From JBBQHX01 sp038324385 (GTDB lineage Bacteria > Gemmatimonadota > Gemmatimonadetes > Gemmatimonadales > Gemmatimonadaceae), in assembly GCA_038324385.1 (NCBI GenBank), contig JBBQHX010000217.1, forward strand, positions 1-6,450: DNA of 6,450 nucleotides, in the 5' to 3' direction. Of this stretch, positions 1-6,221 are shown in pieces. Every line of letters starts with the position of its first letter. The first letter of the stretch is position 1. Under the pieces are notes generated by a model. The model did not search any database. It was not told where the DNA came from and worked only from the letters and a program-made list of their open reading frames with translations. Position numbers and translations under genes: made by a program.

Positions 1-54
1 ACCGATGGCCGGCGCACTGATCTCAGACACGCGCGGGCGCGGGAACGTTGTCAC
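1..54 (-). CDS. possible N-terminus of a downstream gene, cut by window edge
   Basis: From a GTG at 54-52 the minus strand stays open to the left window edge and would encode a peptide starting MTTFPRPRVSEISAPAIG. A second in-frame GTG sits at 30-28. The gene would lie 21 bp after the priA stop, on the same strand, as expected for a co-directional neighbour. No clear Shine-Dalgarno is visible, only a G-rich stretch upstream, and 18 codons are too few to recognise a family. This may equally be non-coding sequence after priA; sequence left of the window would settle it. Confidence 0.2.
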   Translation of the reverse strand, partial: MTTFPRPRVSEISAPAIG

Positions 55-75
55 CGCGACCGCGCCCCCACGGCC

Positions 76-2370
76 TTACAGCAACGTTACCGGATCCCGA
101 TCCAACCCGACCCGCAGCCGCGCCACGTTCGGCACCGGGAATCGCTCGAGGAAGTAGCGACTCACGCGCGTCAGCACCCGGCCATCGTCGGCCCGCAGCA
201 GCACGTGCCAGCGCCACCGCTGCTGCACCCGCTCGATGGCGCACGGCGCCGCGCCGATGACGAGGAGCTTGCCCGGCGCACGGCGCGCGATCAGCGCCCG
301 CAGCCACCGCGCGGCCTCCTCGGCGAGCCGCGACGTCGCGTCCTCGGCCGTGCCGCTGATGATGATGTTGGCGAGGCAGGTGAAGGGTGGATACTGCGGC
401 GAGCGGCGCCCCTCCATCTCCTCCTCGACGAACGTCAGATAGTCATGCGTGACCGCGCACTTCACCGCGTGATGGTCCGGTGCGCGCGTCTGGATCAGCA
501 CGCGCCCACCCTTCACACCACGCCCCGCGCGTCCGGCGACCTGCGCAAGCAACTGGAAACAGCGCTCCGATGCCCGGAAGTCGGGCAGGTTGATGCCGAC
601 GTCCGCGTCGATCGCGCCGACGAGCGTGACGTTCGGAAAATCCAACCCCTTGGCGATCATCTGCGTGCCGAGCAGGATGTCGACCTCGCCGCGACCGACT
701 CGGTCGAGGATGTCGGCGTGCGCCCACTTCCCGCTGGTCGTATCCACGTCCATGCGCGCGATGCGGGCCGACGGATAGCGTTCGGCGATCAGACGCTCGA
801 CCTGCTGCGTGCCCGTCCCACGCCGCCGCATCGTCGTCCCCTTGCACCGGCGGCACTGCTCGGTGGTCGCTTCCTGATGATTGCAGTAGTGGCAGACCAG
901 CCGTTCCGGCATGCGGTGATACGTCAGGCTGATCGAGCAGTTCGGGCAGCTCACGACATCCTCGCACTCGCGGCACTGAACGAATGCGGCATAACCGCGG
1001 CGGTTGAGCAGCAGGATGCTCTGTTCCTCGCGCTCCAGCCGGTCGGCGATCGCCGCTTCCAGCTCGGGACTCACCACCGAGCGGAAGGCGCCATCGGCGG
1101 GGCCGAGCGTGGTCGTCTGCTTGCGGGCGGCGGCTCGTGAGGCGCTGAGATTGATCACGTCCACCGTGGGAAGGCGGCCGCCACCGACGCGGTCGGGCAG
1201 CGTGAGGCGGCGGTAGCGTCCCTCGAGCGCGCGTACCCAGCTTTCCAGGCTCGGCGTTGCCGACCCCAGCACCGCCACCGCGCCCGACAGACGCGCGCGC
1301 GCCACCGCGACGTCGCGCGCGTGGTAGCGCGGCGACTCACCCTGCTTGTAGCTCGACTCGTGCTCCTCATCGACGATGATCGCGCCGAGGTTGGCGACCG
1401 GCGCGAAGATCGCCGACCGGGCGCCGACGGCGATCCGCTTCTCGCCCCGCTCCAGGGCGAGCCAGGCGTCGTACCGCTCACCGTCGGAGAGCGCCGAGTG
1501 CAGGACGGCCACGCGGTCGCCAAAGACGCTGCGGAAGCGATCGACCGTTTGCGGGGTGAGGGCGATCTCGGGCACGAGCACGATCGCGCCCTCACCGCGC
1601 TCGACCACCACGCGCCGCAACAGCTCCAGATAGACGAGCGTCTTCCCGCTCCCCGTCACGCCGTGTAGCAGGAACACCTCGCCCTTCGCGCCCGAGGCCA
1701 TCGTGTCGATCGCCTCGCGCTGTGCCGGCGTGGGGTCGTGGCGATGCTCGGCGCCCGTGGCGCGCGTGCTGAACGGATCGCGCTCGACCACTTCCTGCAG
1801 CACCTCGACGATCGCACGCGAGACGAGCCCCTTCAGCACGGACGCGGAGAAGCTCATCCGCTCGGTGAGGAGCTCCAGCGGTGCCTGTCCGCCGAGCGAC
1901 TCGACGAGCTCGAACAGCGCCCGCTGTTGAGGCGCGCGCGCGAAGGTGCTGTCACGCGCGAGGAGCGTCGGCAGATGGTCGACGATGCGAACGACGCGGC
2001 GCGTGCGGCGCGCCGGCGTGGGCGTGCCCGCGCCGGTGAGTGCGGCCGGCAGCACGCTGCGCAGCACCACGCCCAGCGGCACGACGTAGTAGTCGGCGAT
2101 CCACCGCGCGAGCGCCAGCATCTCGCCCGAGACCACCGGCGCGGCGTCGGGGAGCGACTCGACCGGCTTCGCTTTGACCGCCGCCGCCGCGACCGGGTCG
2201 GCGTCGCCCGTGATGATCCCGACCAGCCGGTCGCGCCGGAAGGGCACTACCACACGTGCCCCCGCCACCGCCCGCTCGGCGTCCGCCTCCGGCACCAGGT
2301 AGGTGAAGGTGCGGAAGAGTGGCACGGGGAGCGCGACGTCCACGAGTCGCGCGGCGGCGGGGGGCAGCAC
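76..2370 (-). CDS. priA: primosomal protein N' (PriA), replication restart helicase
   Basis: PriA is a superfamily 2 3'-5' DNA helicase that recognises stalled forks and D-loops and starts reloading of the replicative helicase. Numbered from the GTG at 2370 (764 residues), the N-terminal 3'-end-binding domain opens with VALPVPLFRTFTYLVPE (about 12-28), much like E. coli PriA. Helicase motifs follow: TPAQREAI near 214, Walker A GVTGSGKT 237-244, DEEH 334-337, GSATPS 369-374, GTQMIAKG 568-575 and QVAGRAGR 610-617. Eight cysteines in four CxxC pairs (466/469, 475/478, 493/496, 506/509) form the two zinc sites of the family. The C-terminal domain ends at TAA (78-76). The start is uncertain. A TTG at 2445 has a G-rich stretch just upstream, but codons between 2445 and 2370 often end in A or T, unlike the gene body. 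A GTG at 2343 is a third option. The open frame continues to 2697 inside the epimerase gene, but that part looks non-coding. It follows the epimerase gene by 143 bp. Confidence 0.96.
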   Translation of the reverse strand: MLPPAAARLVDVALPVPLFRTFTYLVPEADAERAVAGARVVVPFRRDRLVGIITGDADPVAAAAVKAKPVESLPDAAPVVSGEMLALARWIADYYVVPLGVVLRSVLPAALTGAGTPTPARRTRRVVRIVDHLPTLLARDSTFARAPQQRALFELVESLGGQAPLELLTERMSFSASVLKGLVSRAIVEVLQEVVERDPFSTRATGAEHRHDPTPAQREAIDTMASGAKGEVFLLHGVTGSGKTLVYLELLRRVVVERGEGAIVLVPEIALTPQTVDRFRSVFGDRVAVLHSALSDGERYDAWLALERGEKRIAVGARSAIFAPVANLGAIIVDEEHESSYKQGESPRYHARDVAVARARLSGAVAVLGSATPSLESWVRALEGRYRRLTLPDRVGGGRLPTVDVINLSASRAAARKQTTTLGPADGAFRSVVSPELEAAIADRLEREEQSILLLNRRGYAAFVQCRECEDVVSCPNCSISLTYHRMPERLVCHYCNHQEATTEQCRRCKGTTMRRRGTGTQQVERLIAERYPSARIARMDVDTTSGKWAHADILDRVGRGEVDILLGTQMIAKGLDFPNVTLVGAIDADVGINLPDFRASERCFQLLAQVAGRAGRGVKGGRVLIQTRAPDHHAVKCAVTHDYLTFVEEEMEGRRSPQYPPFTCLANIIISGTAEDATSRLAEEAARWLRALIARRAPGKLLVIGAAPCAIERVQQRWRWHVLLRADDGRVLTRVSRYFLERFPVPNVARLRVGLDRDPVTLL

Positions 2371-2483
2371 GGTCAGAATCGGGGCGGGAACGGGACGGGG
2401 CGACGGAGAGGATGACGGAGGGTACTGAATGGCAACGAGCGCCAATCTAACCGCCCCGTCGCCCGCCCCCGCGCCCGGCGCCC

Positions 2484-2508
2484 GCGTGTTGTGCCTGCGT
2501 GTTGTGCC
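2484..2508. repeat. 12-bp direct repeat, two copies, period 13
   Basis: GCGTGTTGTGCC occurs at 2484-2495 and again at 2497-2508 with one T between, so this is an exact duplication with a 13-bp period. It begins a few bases downstream of the epimerase stop codon (2516-2514) on the minus strand, inside the epimerase-priA spacer. The rest of that spacer is C/G-rich near the epimerase and becomes less GC-rich around 2411-2450. I could not identify a convincing promoter or terminator in it. Confidence 0.85.
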
Positions 2509-2513
2509 CGCGG

Positions 2514-3539
2514 CTACTCGGTCCGGCGGTGGACGCCCAACCCCGGCTCGTCGGTCAGCTGGATCACCCCGCCCTCGATCGAGACGCCGGCGAACGGGTC
2601 GTCGGCGAGCAGCGCCGCGCCATCCAGATCCGCATAATCGAGCAGCGGCGCCAGGTGGGCCGCGGCCGCGATTCCGAGGCTCGACTCGATCATGCATCCT
2701 GCCATCACCAGCATCCCGTGCGCGCGGGCCGTCGCGATGAGGCGCAGCGCCTCACGCAGCCCCCCGCACTTGGCGAGTTTCAGGTTCACCCCATCCACGA
2801 CACCCACCAGTGCGGCGACGTCGGCCGACGTGAGGCACGACTCGTCGGCGATCACCGGGATCGGCGAGCGGTCACGGATGAATCGCAGCCCGGCGAGATC
2901 ACCCGCCGGCACCGGCTGCTCGAGGAACTCCACGTCGTAGTCGAGCAGGATCTCGGCCATCCGCACCGCGTGCTTGGGCGTCCAGGCGGCGTTGGCATCG
3001 ACACGGAGCCGCTTGCCGGGCGCGGCTTTGCGCACCGTGTGCAGAATCTCGCGATCGCGCTCCGAGCCCAGCTTGATCTTGAGAATCGGGTACGCGTCGG
3101 CCTCCTCGACGCGACGGCGCAGTTCATCGTCGTCGGCGATCCCGATCGTGAAGCTGGATTGCGGCGCCGCGGTGGGATCGAGCCCCCACATCCGATACAC
3201 CGGCACGCCGAGCCGCTTGCCCGCGAGATCGTGCAGCGCGGCGCTCACGGCGCTGCGGGCGCTCGCGTTGTGCCCCAGCAGCCGCGCCAACTCACGTTCA
3301 GCGTTTTCCAGATGCCACGGATCGCACGTCTCGAGCATCGGACGGAACCGCTCCAGCGCCGCGACGACCGTGTCCGCCGTCTCGCCGTAATACGCGCTCG
3401 GCGCGGCCTCGCCCCACCCCTCGACGCCGTCGTCGTCGCGTAGGCGAACCCACACGCGCCGCCACCCGCTCGATCCGCCGCGCGCGATCACGAACGGGTG
3501 GCGGGTGGTCAGGTCGAGAAACTCGTAGTCGAGATGCAT
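2514..3539 (-). CDS. dipeptide epimerase, enolase superfamily (L-Ala-D/L-Glu epimerase-like)
   Basis: This is a 341-residue, full-length enolase-superfamily enzyme of the muconate-lactonizing subgroup. Such enzymes abstract and return the alpha proton of a dipeptide residue; the best-known members interconvert L-Ala-D-Glu and L-Ala-L-Glu during murein peptide recycling in the cytoplasm. The N-terminal capping domain carries GWGEAAPSAYYGET (42-54). The barrel has the KxK motif K154-x-K156 with catalytic K156, metal ligands D181 (in DANAAW), E207 (in LEQP) and D232 (in ADES), and the opposite catalytic lysine in NLKLAKCGG, probably K254. GCMIESSLG (281-289) and the D304-x-D306 pair near the eighth strand match dipeptide epimerases; that DxD binds the substrate ammonium group in characterised members. 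Start is ATG 3539-3537 with no strong Shine-Dalgarno; stop is TAG 2516-2514. Substrate is inferred from motifs only, and other dipeptides are possible. No other murein-recycling gene is in view. An octamer tandem repeat lies 24-63 bp upstream. Confidence 0.9.
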   Translation of the reverse strand: MHLDYEFLDLTTRHPFVIARGGSSGWRRVWVRLRDDDGVEGWGEAAPSAYYGETADTVVAALERFRPMLETCDPWHLENAERELARLLGHNASARSAVSAALHDLAGKRLGVPVYRMWGLDPTAAPQSSFTIGIADDDELRRRVEEADAYPILKIKLGSERDREILHTVRKAAPGKRLRVDANAAWTPKHAVRMAEILLDYDVEFLEQPVPAGDLAGLRFIRDRSPIPVIADESCLTSADVAALVGVVDGVNLKLAKCGGLREALRLIATARAHGMLVMAGCMIESSLGIAAAAHLAPLLDYADLDGAALLADDPFAGVSIEGGVIQLTDEPGLGVHRRTE

Positions 3540-3562
3540 GGGCGATGAGCGGAGCGGTTAGG

Positions 3563-3602
3563 TCGGGCGATCGGGCGATCGGGCGATCGGGCGATCGGGC
3601 GA
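3563..3602. repeat. octamer TCGGGCGA in five perfect tandem copies
   Basis: TCGGGCGA is repeated five times without mismatch from 3563 to 3602. Each junction between copies makes the palindrome CGATCG. The array lies in the kinase-epimerase spacer, 24-63 bp upstream of the epimerase ATG, where a promoter or 5' untranslated region could be. Loss or gain of a copy would shift spacing by 8 bp without touching a coding frame. No protein-binding role is known to me for this sequence. Confidence 0.93.
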
Positions 3603-3642
3603 AACGGCCGGGTCGGCGCGACGGCGAGCATGGGATGTGCGA

Positions 3643-3680
3643 CAGCCGCGTGAGGCAGCCGCGTGAGGCAGGCGCGTGAG
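3643..3680. repeat. 13-bp tandem repeat, about three copies, flanked by a 6-bp inverted repeat
   Basis: CAGCCGCGTGAGG is present at 3643-3655 and 3656-3668, and a third copy with a C-to-G change and lacking its last base is at 3669-3680. GACAGC (3641-3646) and GCTGTC (3680-3685) are inverted repeats bracketing the array. The right arm overlaps the first bases of the kinase stop codon region (stop TGA at 3686-3684). The array therefore begins immediately downstream of the kinase gene. A loop of about 33 nt and the lack of a T tract make a classical intrinsic terminator unlikely. Confidence 0.85.
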
Positions 3681-3683
3681 CTG

Positions 3684-4688
3684 TCAGGGGGTGGACATCA
3701 CCGCCCGCCGCGCGAGAAAGGCAGGGCGTGCATCGCCCGTCAGGCCGCCCGACTCACCGAGGAAGGCGATCAGCGCGTCCGCGAGTTCGGCGCCGCGCTG
3801 GAAGCGCGCGTCCGGCGACTTTGCGAGGCAGCGCATGATCGCCGCGGCGAGTGCGGGCGGAATGCGCGAGTCCACGGTTTCCAGCGGCACCGGCGCCTCG
3901 TGCACCTGCTTGTAGCTCACCGAGTACGCGTCGGCTCCATCGAACGGCGGAAAACCCAGCAGCATCTCGTACATCACCACGCCGAGCGCGTAGAGATCGC
4001 TGCGGCCGTCGACGAGGCGCCCCATGGCCTGTTCCGGCGACATGTAGTGCGGTGTGCCCATCGCGCGACCGGTGCCCGTCAGGCGGGCATGGAAGCGCGC
4101 CGTGGCGATGCCGAAGTCGGTAATGAGCGCATAGCCGTCGTCGTCGAACAGCACGTTGTCGGGCTTCACGTCACGGTGGACGATACCCAGTCGGTGCGCA
4201 TAGTCGAGCGCGGTGGCCATCTGGACCCCGATCACCGCCGCGCGCCGGGGGTCGATCGTGCGGTCGCGCGCCAGCTCGTCAGCGAGCGATCCGCCGCCGA
4301 GGAATGGCAGCACGAGATAGACGCCTTCGTCCGAACTGCCGAAGTCGAGGATGCCGCAGACGTGCGGATGCACCAGTCGGGCGGCCGCTTCCGCCTCACG
4401 CCGAAACCGCTCGCGCATCTCCGCCTCACGCGCCAGGTGCGTGTGGAGCACCTTGATCGCCAGCGGACGCTCCAACTGGTGGTGCAGCGCGTAGTAGACG
4501 TTGGCCATGCCGCCGCCGCCGAGGCGTCGCACGACGCGGTAGCGGTTGCCCGTCAGGCGGCGCAGCAGCGTGAGTTCATCCCCCGGCTGATCCATCGGCG
4601 CGTCGGGCAGCTCCGGCAGCGGCGACTCACACCGCGTGCACCGGATCGCGCGCGCCCGGTTCCAGGTCCCGCACTGGGGGCAGAACAT
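3684..4688 (-). CDS. Hanks-type Ser/Thr protein kinase with N-terminal zinc ribbon, soluble
   Basis: The protein (334 residues) should phosphorylate Ser or Thr on protein targets. It opens with a small zinc ribbon, C3-x2-C6 and C17-x2-C20, then a short linker. The kinase domain runs from about 50 to 310: glycine loop LGGGGMANVY (56-65), ATP-anchoring K79 in AIKVL, a likely helix-C glutamate at E98 or E100, catalytic loop HRDVKPDN (171-178, base D173), DFG 191-193, GTPHYMSPEQ (211-220) and DLYALGV (231-237). All key catalytic residues are present. The protein ends soon after the kinase fold, with no transmembrane helix, PASTA or other sensor domain, unlike many bacterial receptor kinases. Input may come through the zinc ribbon or a partner protein. 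The ATG at 4688-4686 has a strong GGAGG five bases upstream, inside the end of the GvpL/F-like gene, whose stop is one base away. This suggests coupled translation and a possible functional link. Targets are unknown. Confidence 0.95.
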   Translation of the reverse strand: MFCPQCGTWNRARAIRCTRCESPLPELPDAPMDQPGDELTLLRRLTGNRYRVVRRLGGGGMANVYYALHHQLERPLAIKVLHTHLAREAEMRERFRREAEAAARLVHPHVCGILDFGSSDEGVYLVLPFLGGGSLADELARDRTIDPRRAAVIGVQMATALDYAHRLGIVHRDVKPDNVLFDDDGYALITDFGIATARFHARLTGTGRAMGTPHYMSPEQAMGRLVDGRSDLYALGVVMYEMLLGFPPFDGADAYSVSYKQVHEAPVPLETVDSRIPPALAAAIMRCLAKSPDARFQRGAELADALIAFLGESGGLTGDARPAFLARRAVMSTP

Positions 4689-4689
4689 C

Positions 4690-5334
4690 CTAGCCTCCGA
4701 AGTCCATCCGGACGAAGTCGTATGCCGGCCACGGACCCGTGAGCGCCAGCGTCAGTGCAGAATGCCGTTCGTCTTCCTGCTGAACCGTTTCGGCGAAGAC
4801 GTCCCACCGCTCGCGCTCGACGAGGAACGAGTGGCGCGACGCGCCTTCCTCGCCCTTCGACTCGGGCAGCGCGAGATGCGCCGCCGCGTGCCGGCGCAGC
4901 ACGCGGAGCACCTCGGCCGTCTTCGCCTCGAGCACCGTTGGCGGCTCCACCGCGTCGGGCGTCGTCGCCTCGGCGTCTGACAGAGTGACGCGCGCCACCC
5001 CCCGATCGGTCACGAACGCGAGCGCTTCGGCCAGCGTGAAGTAGTGCAGCTCCAACCACTGCGCCAGCAGGTCGCGCGTCTGAAAGACCGTCCCCGGTCG
5101 AGCCGGGAGGATCGGCAGCCGCTCGAACACGTGCGTCACGACTTCGGTATAGCGCTCGAGGTCGAGGTCCCCCATGGCGGGCGGGGCGGTCTCGACCACC
5201 GCGGCGATGTCGCGGAAGACGAGCCGCGTCGTGGCCGGCGGCAGCCCCGTGCCGACCTCGTCGTCGACCGACGCGACGCCGTAGAACAGGAGGGGCGGCG
5301 TGGCCACCCGCCGGCGCGTGTTCCTCACGGGCAC
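4690..5334 (-). CDS. GvpL/GvpF-family protein (gas-vesicle-associated family)
   Basis: The 214-residue protein has the hallmarks of the GvpL/GvpF family, whose members help gas vesicle assembly in organisms that make them. Near the N-terminus LLFYGVAS (15-22) matches the usual opening strand, and FRDIAAVVE (40-48) matches the conserved segment after it. ILPARPGTVF (75-84) corresponds to the family's Pro-x-x-x-Gly-Thr-Val block, here with Ala-Arg-Pro where Arg-Phe is common. LTGPWPAYDFV (198-208) is the typical C-terminal signature. No signal peptide or membrane segment is seen. It is somewhat short for the family. No gvpA or other gas-vesicle gene is visible, so a flotation role is not supported here and the actual function is unknown. 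Start GTG at 5334 is the furthest upstream in this frame near the preceding gene; GTG at 5328 or 5307 are alternatives, and 5307 would begin just before the first conserved strand. It lies 43 bp after the methyltransferase and is coupled to the kinase. Confidence 0.82.
   Translation of the reverse strand: MPVRNTRRRVATPPLLFYGVASVDDEVGTGLPPATTRLVFRDIAAVVETAPPAMGDLDLERYTEVVTHVFERLPILPARPGTVFQTRDLLAQWLELHYFTLAEALAFVTDRGVARVTLSDAEATTPDAVEPPTVLEAKTAEVLRVLRRHAAAHLALPESKGEEGASRHSFLVERERWDVFAETVQQEDERHSALTLALTGPWPAYDFVRMDFGG
4694..4698 (-). promoter_or_regulatory. Shine-Dalgarno GGAGG of the kinase gene, inside the upstream gene
   Basis: On the minus strand the sequence reads GGAGGCTAGGATG. GGAGG forms most of the last two Gly codons of the GvpL/F-like gene, TAG is its stop (4692-4690), and ATG starts the kinase at 4688. 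The five-base spacing is near ideal. It fixes the kinase start and implies that ribosomes finishing the upstream gene can reinitiate directly on the kinase. Confidence 0.85.
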
Positions 5335-5337
5335 CCA

Positions 5338-5356
5338 CCGCGGCCACGCGCCGCGG
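5338..5356 (-). promoter_or_regulatory. GC-rich hairpin just upstream of the GvpL/F-like start
   Basis: CCGCGG at 5351-5356 and CCGCGG at 5338-5343 can pair across a seven-base loop, and the second arm ends three bases before the GTG at 5334. There is no T tract, so it is unlikely to be an intrinsic terminator. In an mRNA it could cover the ribosome-binding region. In DNA this GC-rich, such a short palindrome may be chance. Confidence 0.35.
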
Positions 5357-5377
5357 CCTGTTCGGGGCAGGGCGAGG

Positions 5378-6190
5378 TTACCGGGTCGGGCGCTCGTGTG
5401 GCCACTTGATCCCCCTGATCAGTTGGAAGCCGAGGGACCGCTCGCGCGACAGTTCGCGCAGCAGCCGCTCCTCGTGCTGCACCGCACTGCGCGCGGCGTG
5501 CCACCCTGACGAACGCCACGCCCGGCCGACGATCTGCATCCGGTCACGCCAGGTGAGCGTGCCCGGCGGCTCACCTTGGGTGCCGGTTCCGGTGCGTCCG
5601 CGCGTCCAGTCCTGCACCTGGATGTCCACCAACCCCGCGTCGCGGAGCATCTGCTTCCATTCCACCAGCAGATAGGGACGCAGCCCGAGGCGCTCGATCA
5701 CCGACTCCCGCTTCTCCGCCGTGATCTCCGACGACCAGGTGAGCTGTAGCAGCACCACGGCGCCCATCGGCCGAACGACGCGCGCCAGTTCGGCCACCGC
5801 CCGCGCGGGATCGGCCGCCGACGCCAGCGCCGGCTCGCCGATGGCCGCGTCGAACATCGCCGTCTCGTGCGGCAGGTCGTCCGGCGTGCCCTGCTCGAAT
5901 GCGACTGGAATCGGACGGCTGCGCAGCCGGAGCCGAATTTCGGCAATCTCGATCGCCGCGGCACTCGCCTCGACGCCGGTGACCGATGCGCCGGTTCGCG
6001 CGGCGAGCCATTCGGCGGTCGTCCCCTCCCCCGAGCCGCTAACGAGGATCTCGCGCCCCGGCGCGGCCTCCACCAGATCCGCGATCTCCCGATACAGCTC
6101 CTCGGCGGTCGCACGCCAGCGGCCCAGCACCGAGCGCTGGACGAGCCGGAGCACGGCGGGCACCGGCGGGACGCGGTGGCCCGTGGTCAT
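5378..6190 (-). CDS. class I SAM-dependent methyltransferase
   Basis: The 270-residue protein has a Rossmann-type methyltransferase core. Motif I is ILVSGSGEGTTAEWLA (48-63), where the common Gly-Cys-Gly-Thr-Gly reads GSGEGT. The second strand ends in VEAS with E74 placed to bind the SAM ribose. FEQGTPDDLP (98-107) matches the segment contacting the adenine, and MFDAAIGEPALAS (112-124) is motif IV, followed by LARVVRPMGAVVLLQL (135-150), typical of Methyltransf_11 small-molecule enzymes. The C-terminal part contains MLRDAGLVDIQVQDW (181-195), also usual for this group, and then a less conserved tail rich in Arg. The substrate cannot be read from the sequence. Start ATG 6190 has a modest GGGGTG about five bases upstream; stop is TAA 5380-5378. 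It begins 31 bp after the deacetylase-family gene, suggesting co-transcription. Confidence 0.88.
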   Translation of the reverse strand: MTTGHRVPPVPAVLRLVQRSVLGRWRATAEELYREIADLVEAAPGREILVSGSGEGTTAEWLAARTGASVTGVEASAAAIEIAEIRLRLRSRPIPVAFEQGTPDDLPHETAMFDAAIGEPALASAADPARAVAELARVVRPMGAVVLLQLTWSSEITAEKRESVIERLGLRPYLLVEWKQMLRDAGLVDIQVQDWTRGRTGTGTQGEPPGTLTWRDRMQIVGRAWRSSGWHAARSAVQHEERLLRELSRERSLGFQLIRGIKWPHERPTR

Positions 6191-6221
6191 GCGTGCACCC
6201 CGCGTGCGGCAGCCATCAGCA

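Noticed and set aside
205..1140. Long plus-strand open frame opposite priA
   Set aside because: The translation is Arg/His/Asp-rich without recognisable motifs, and it lies antisense to clear PriA helicase and zinc motifs. Long antisense frames are expected in DNA this GC-rich.
1738..2415. Plus-strand open frame opposite the priA N-terminal part
   Set aside because: Composition is dominated by Arg, Glu and Gly with no family signature, and it is the mirror of priA codons.
2446..2697. N-terminal extension of PriA from an ATG at 2697
   Set aside because: It would overlap the end of the epimerase gene in another frame, and its Arg/Gly/Pro-rich sequence is unlike PriA N-termini, which begin just before VALPVP.
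2499..3443. Long plus-strand open frame opposite the epimerase
   Set aside because: The minus-strand frame contains the complete enolase-superfamily active site; this frame has no motif of its own.
3563..3685. CRISPR-like array formed by the spacer repeats
   Set aside because: Repeat units are 8 and 13 bp, directly abutting with no unique spacers, so these are simple tandem repeats.
3663..4742. Long plus-strand open frame opposite the kinase
   Set aside because: It is antisense to a kinase with all catalytic motifs, and its product is Arg/His-rich without a domain.
4553..5347. Minus-strand open frame overlapping the GvpL/F-like and kinase genes
   Set aside because: It is a frame-shifted shadow rich in Arg, Ala and Gly; the conserved GvpL/F signatures are in the other frame.
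5335..5377. Intrinsic terminator between the methyltransferase and the GvpL/F-like gene
   Set aside because: A short GC hairpin is present but there is no T tract after it, and the genes are closely spaced on one strand.
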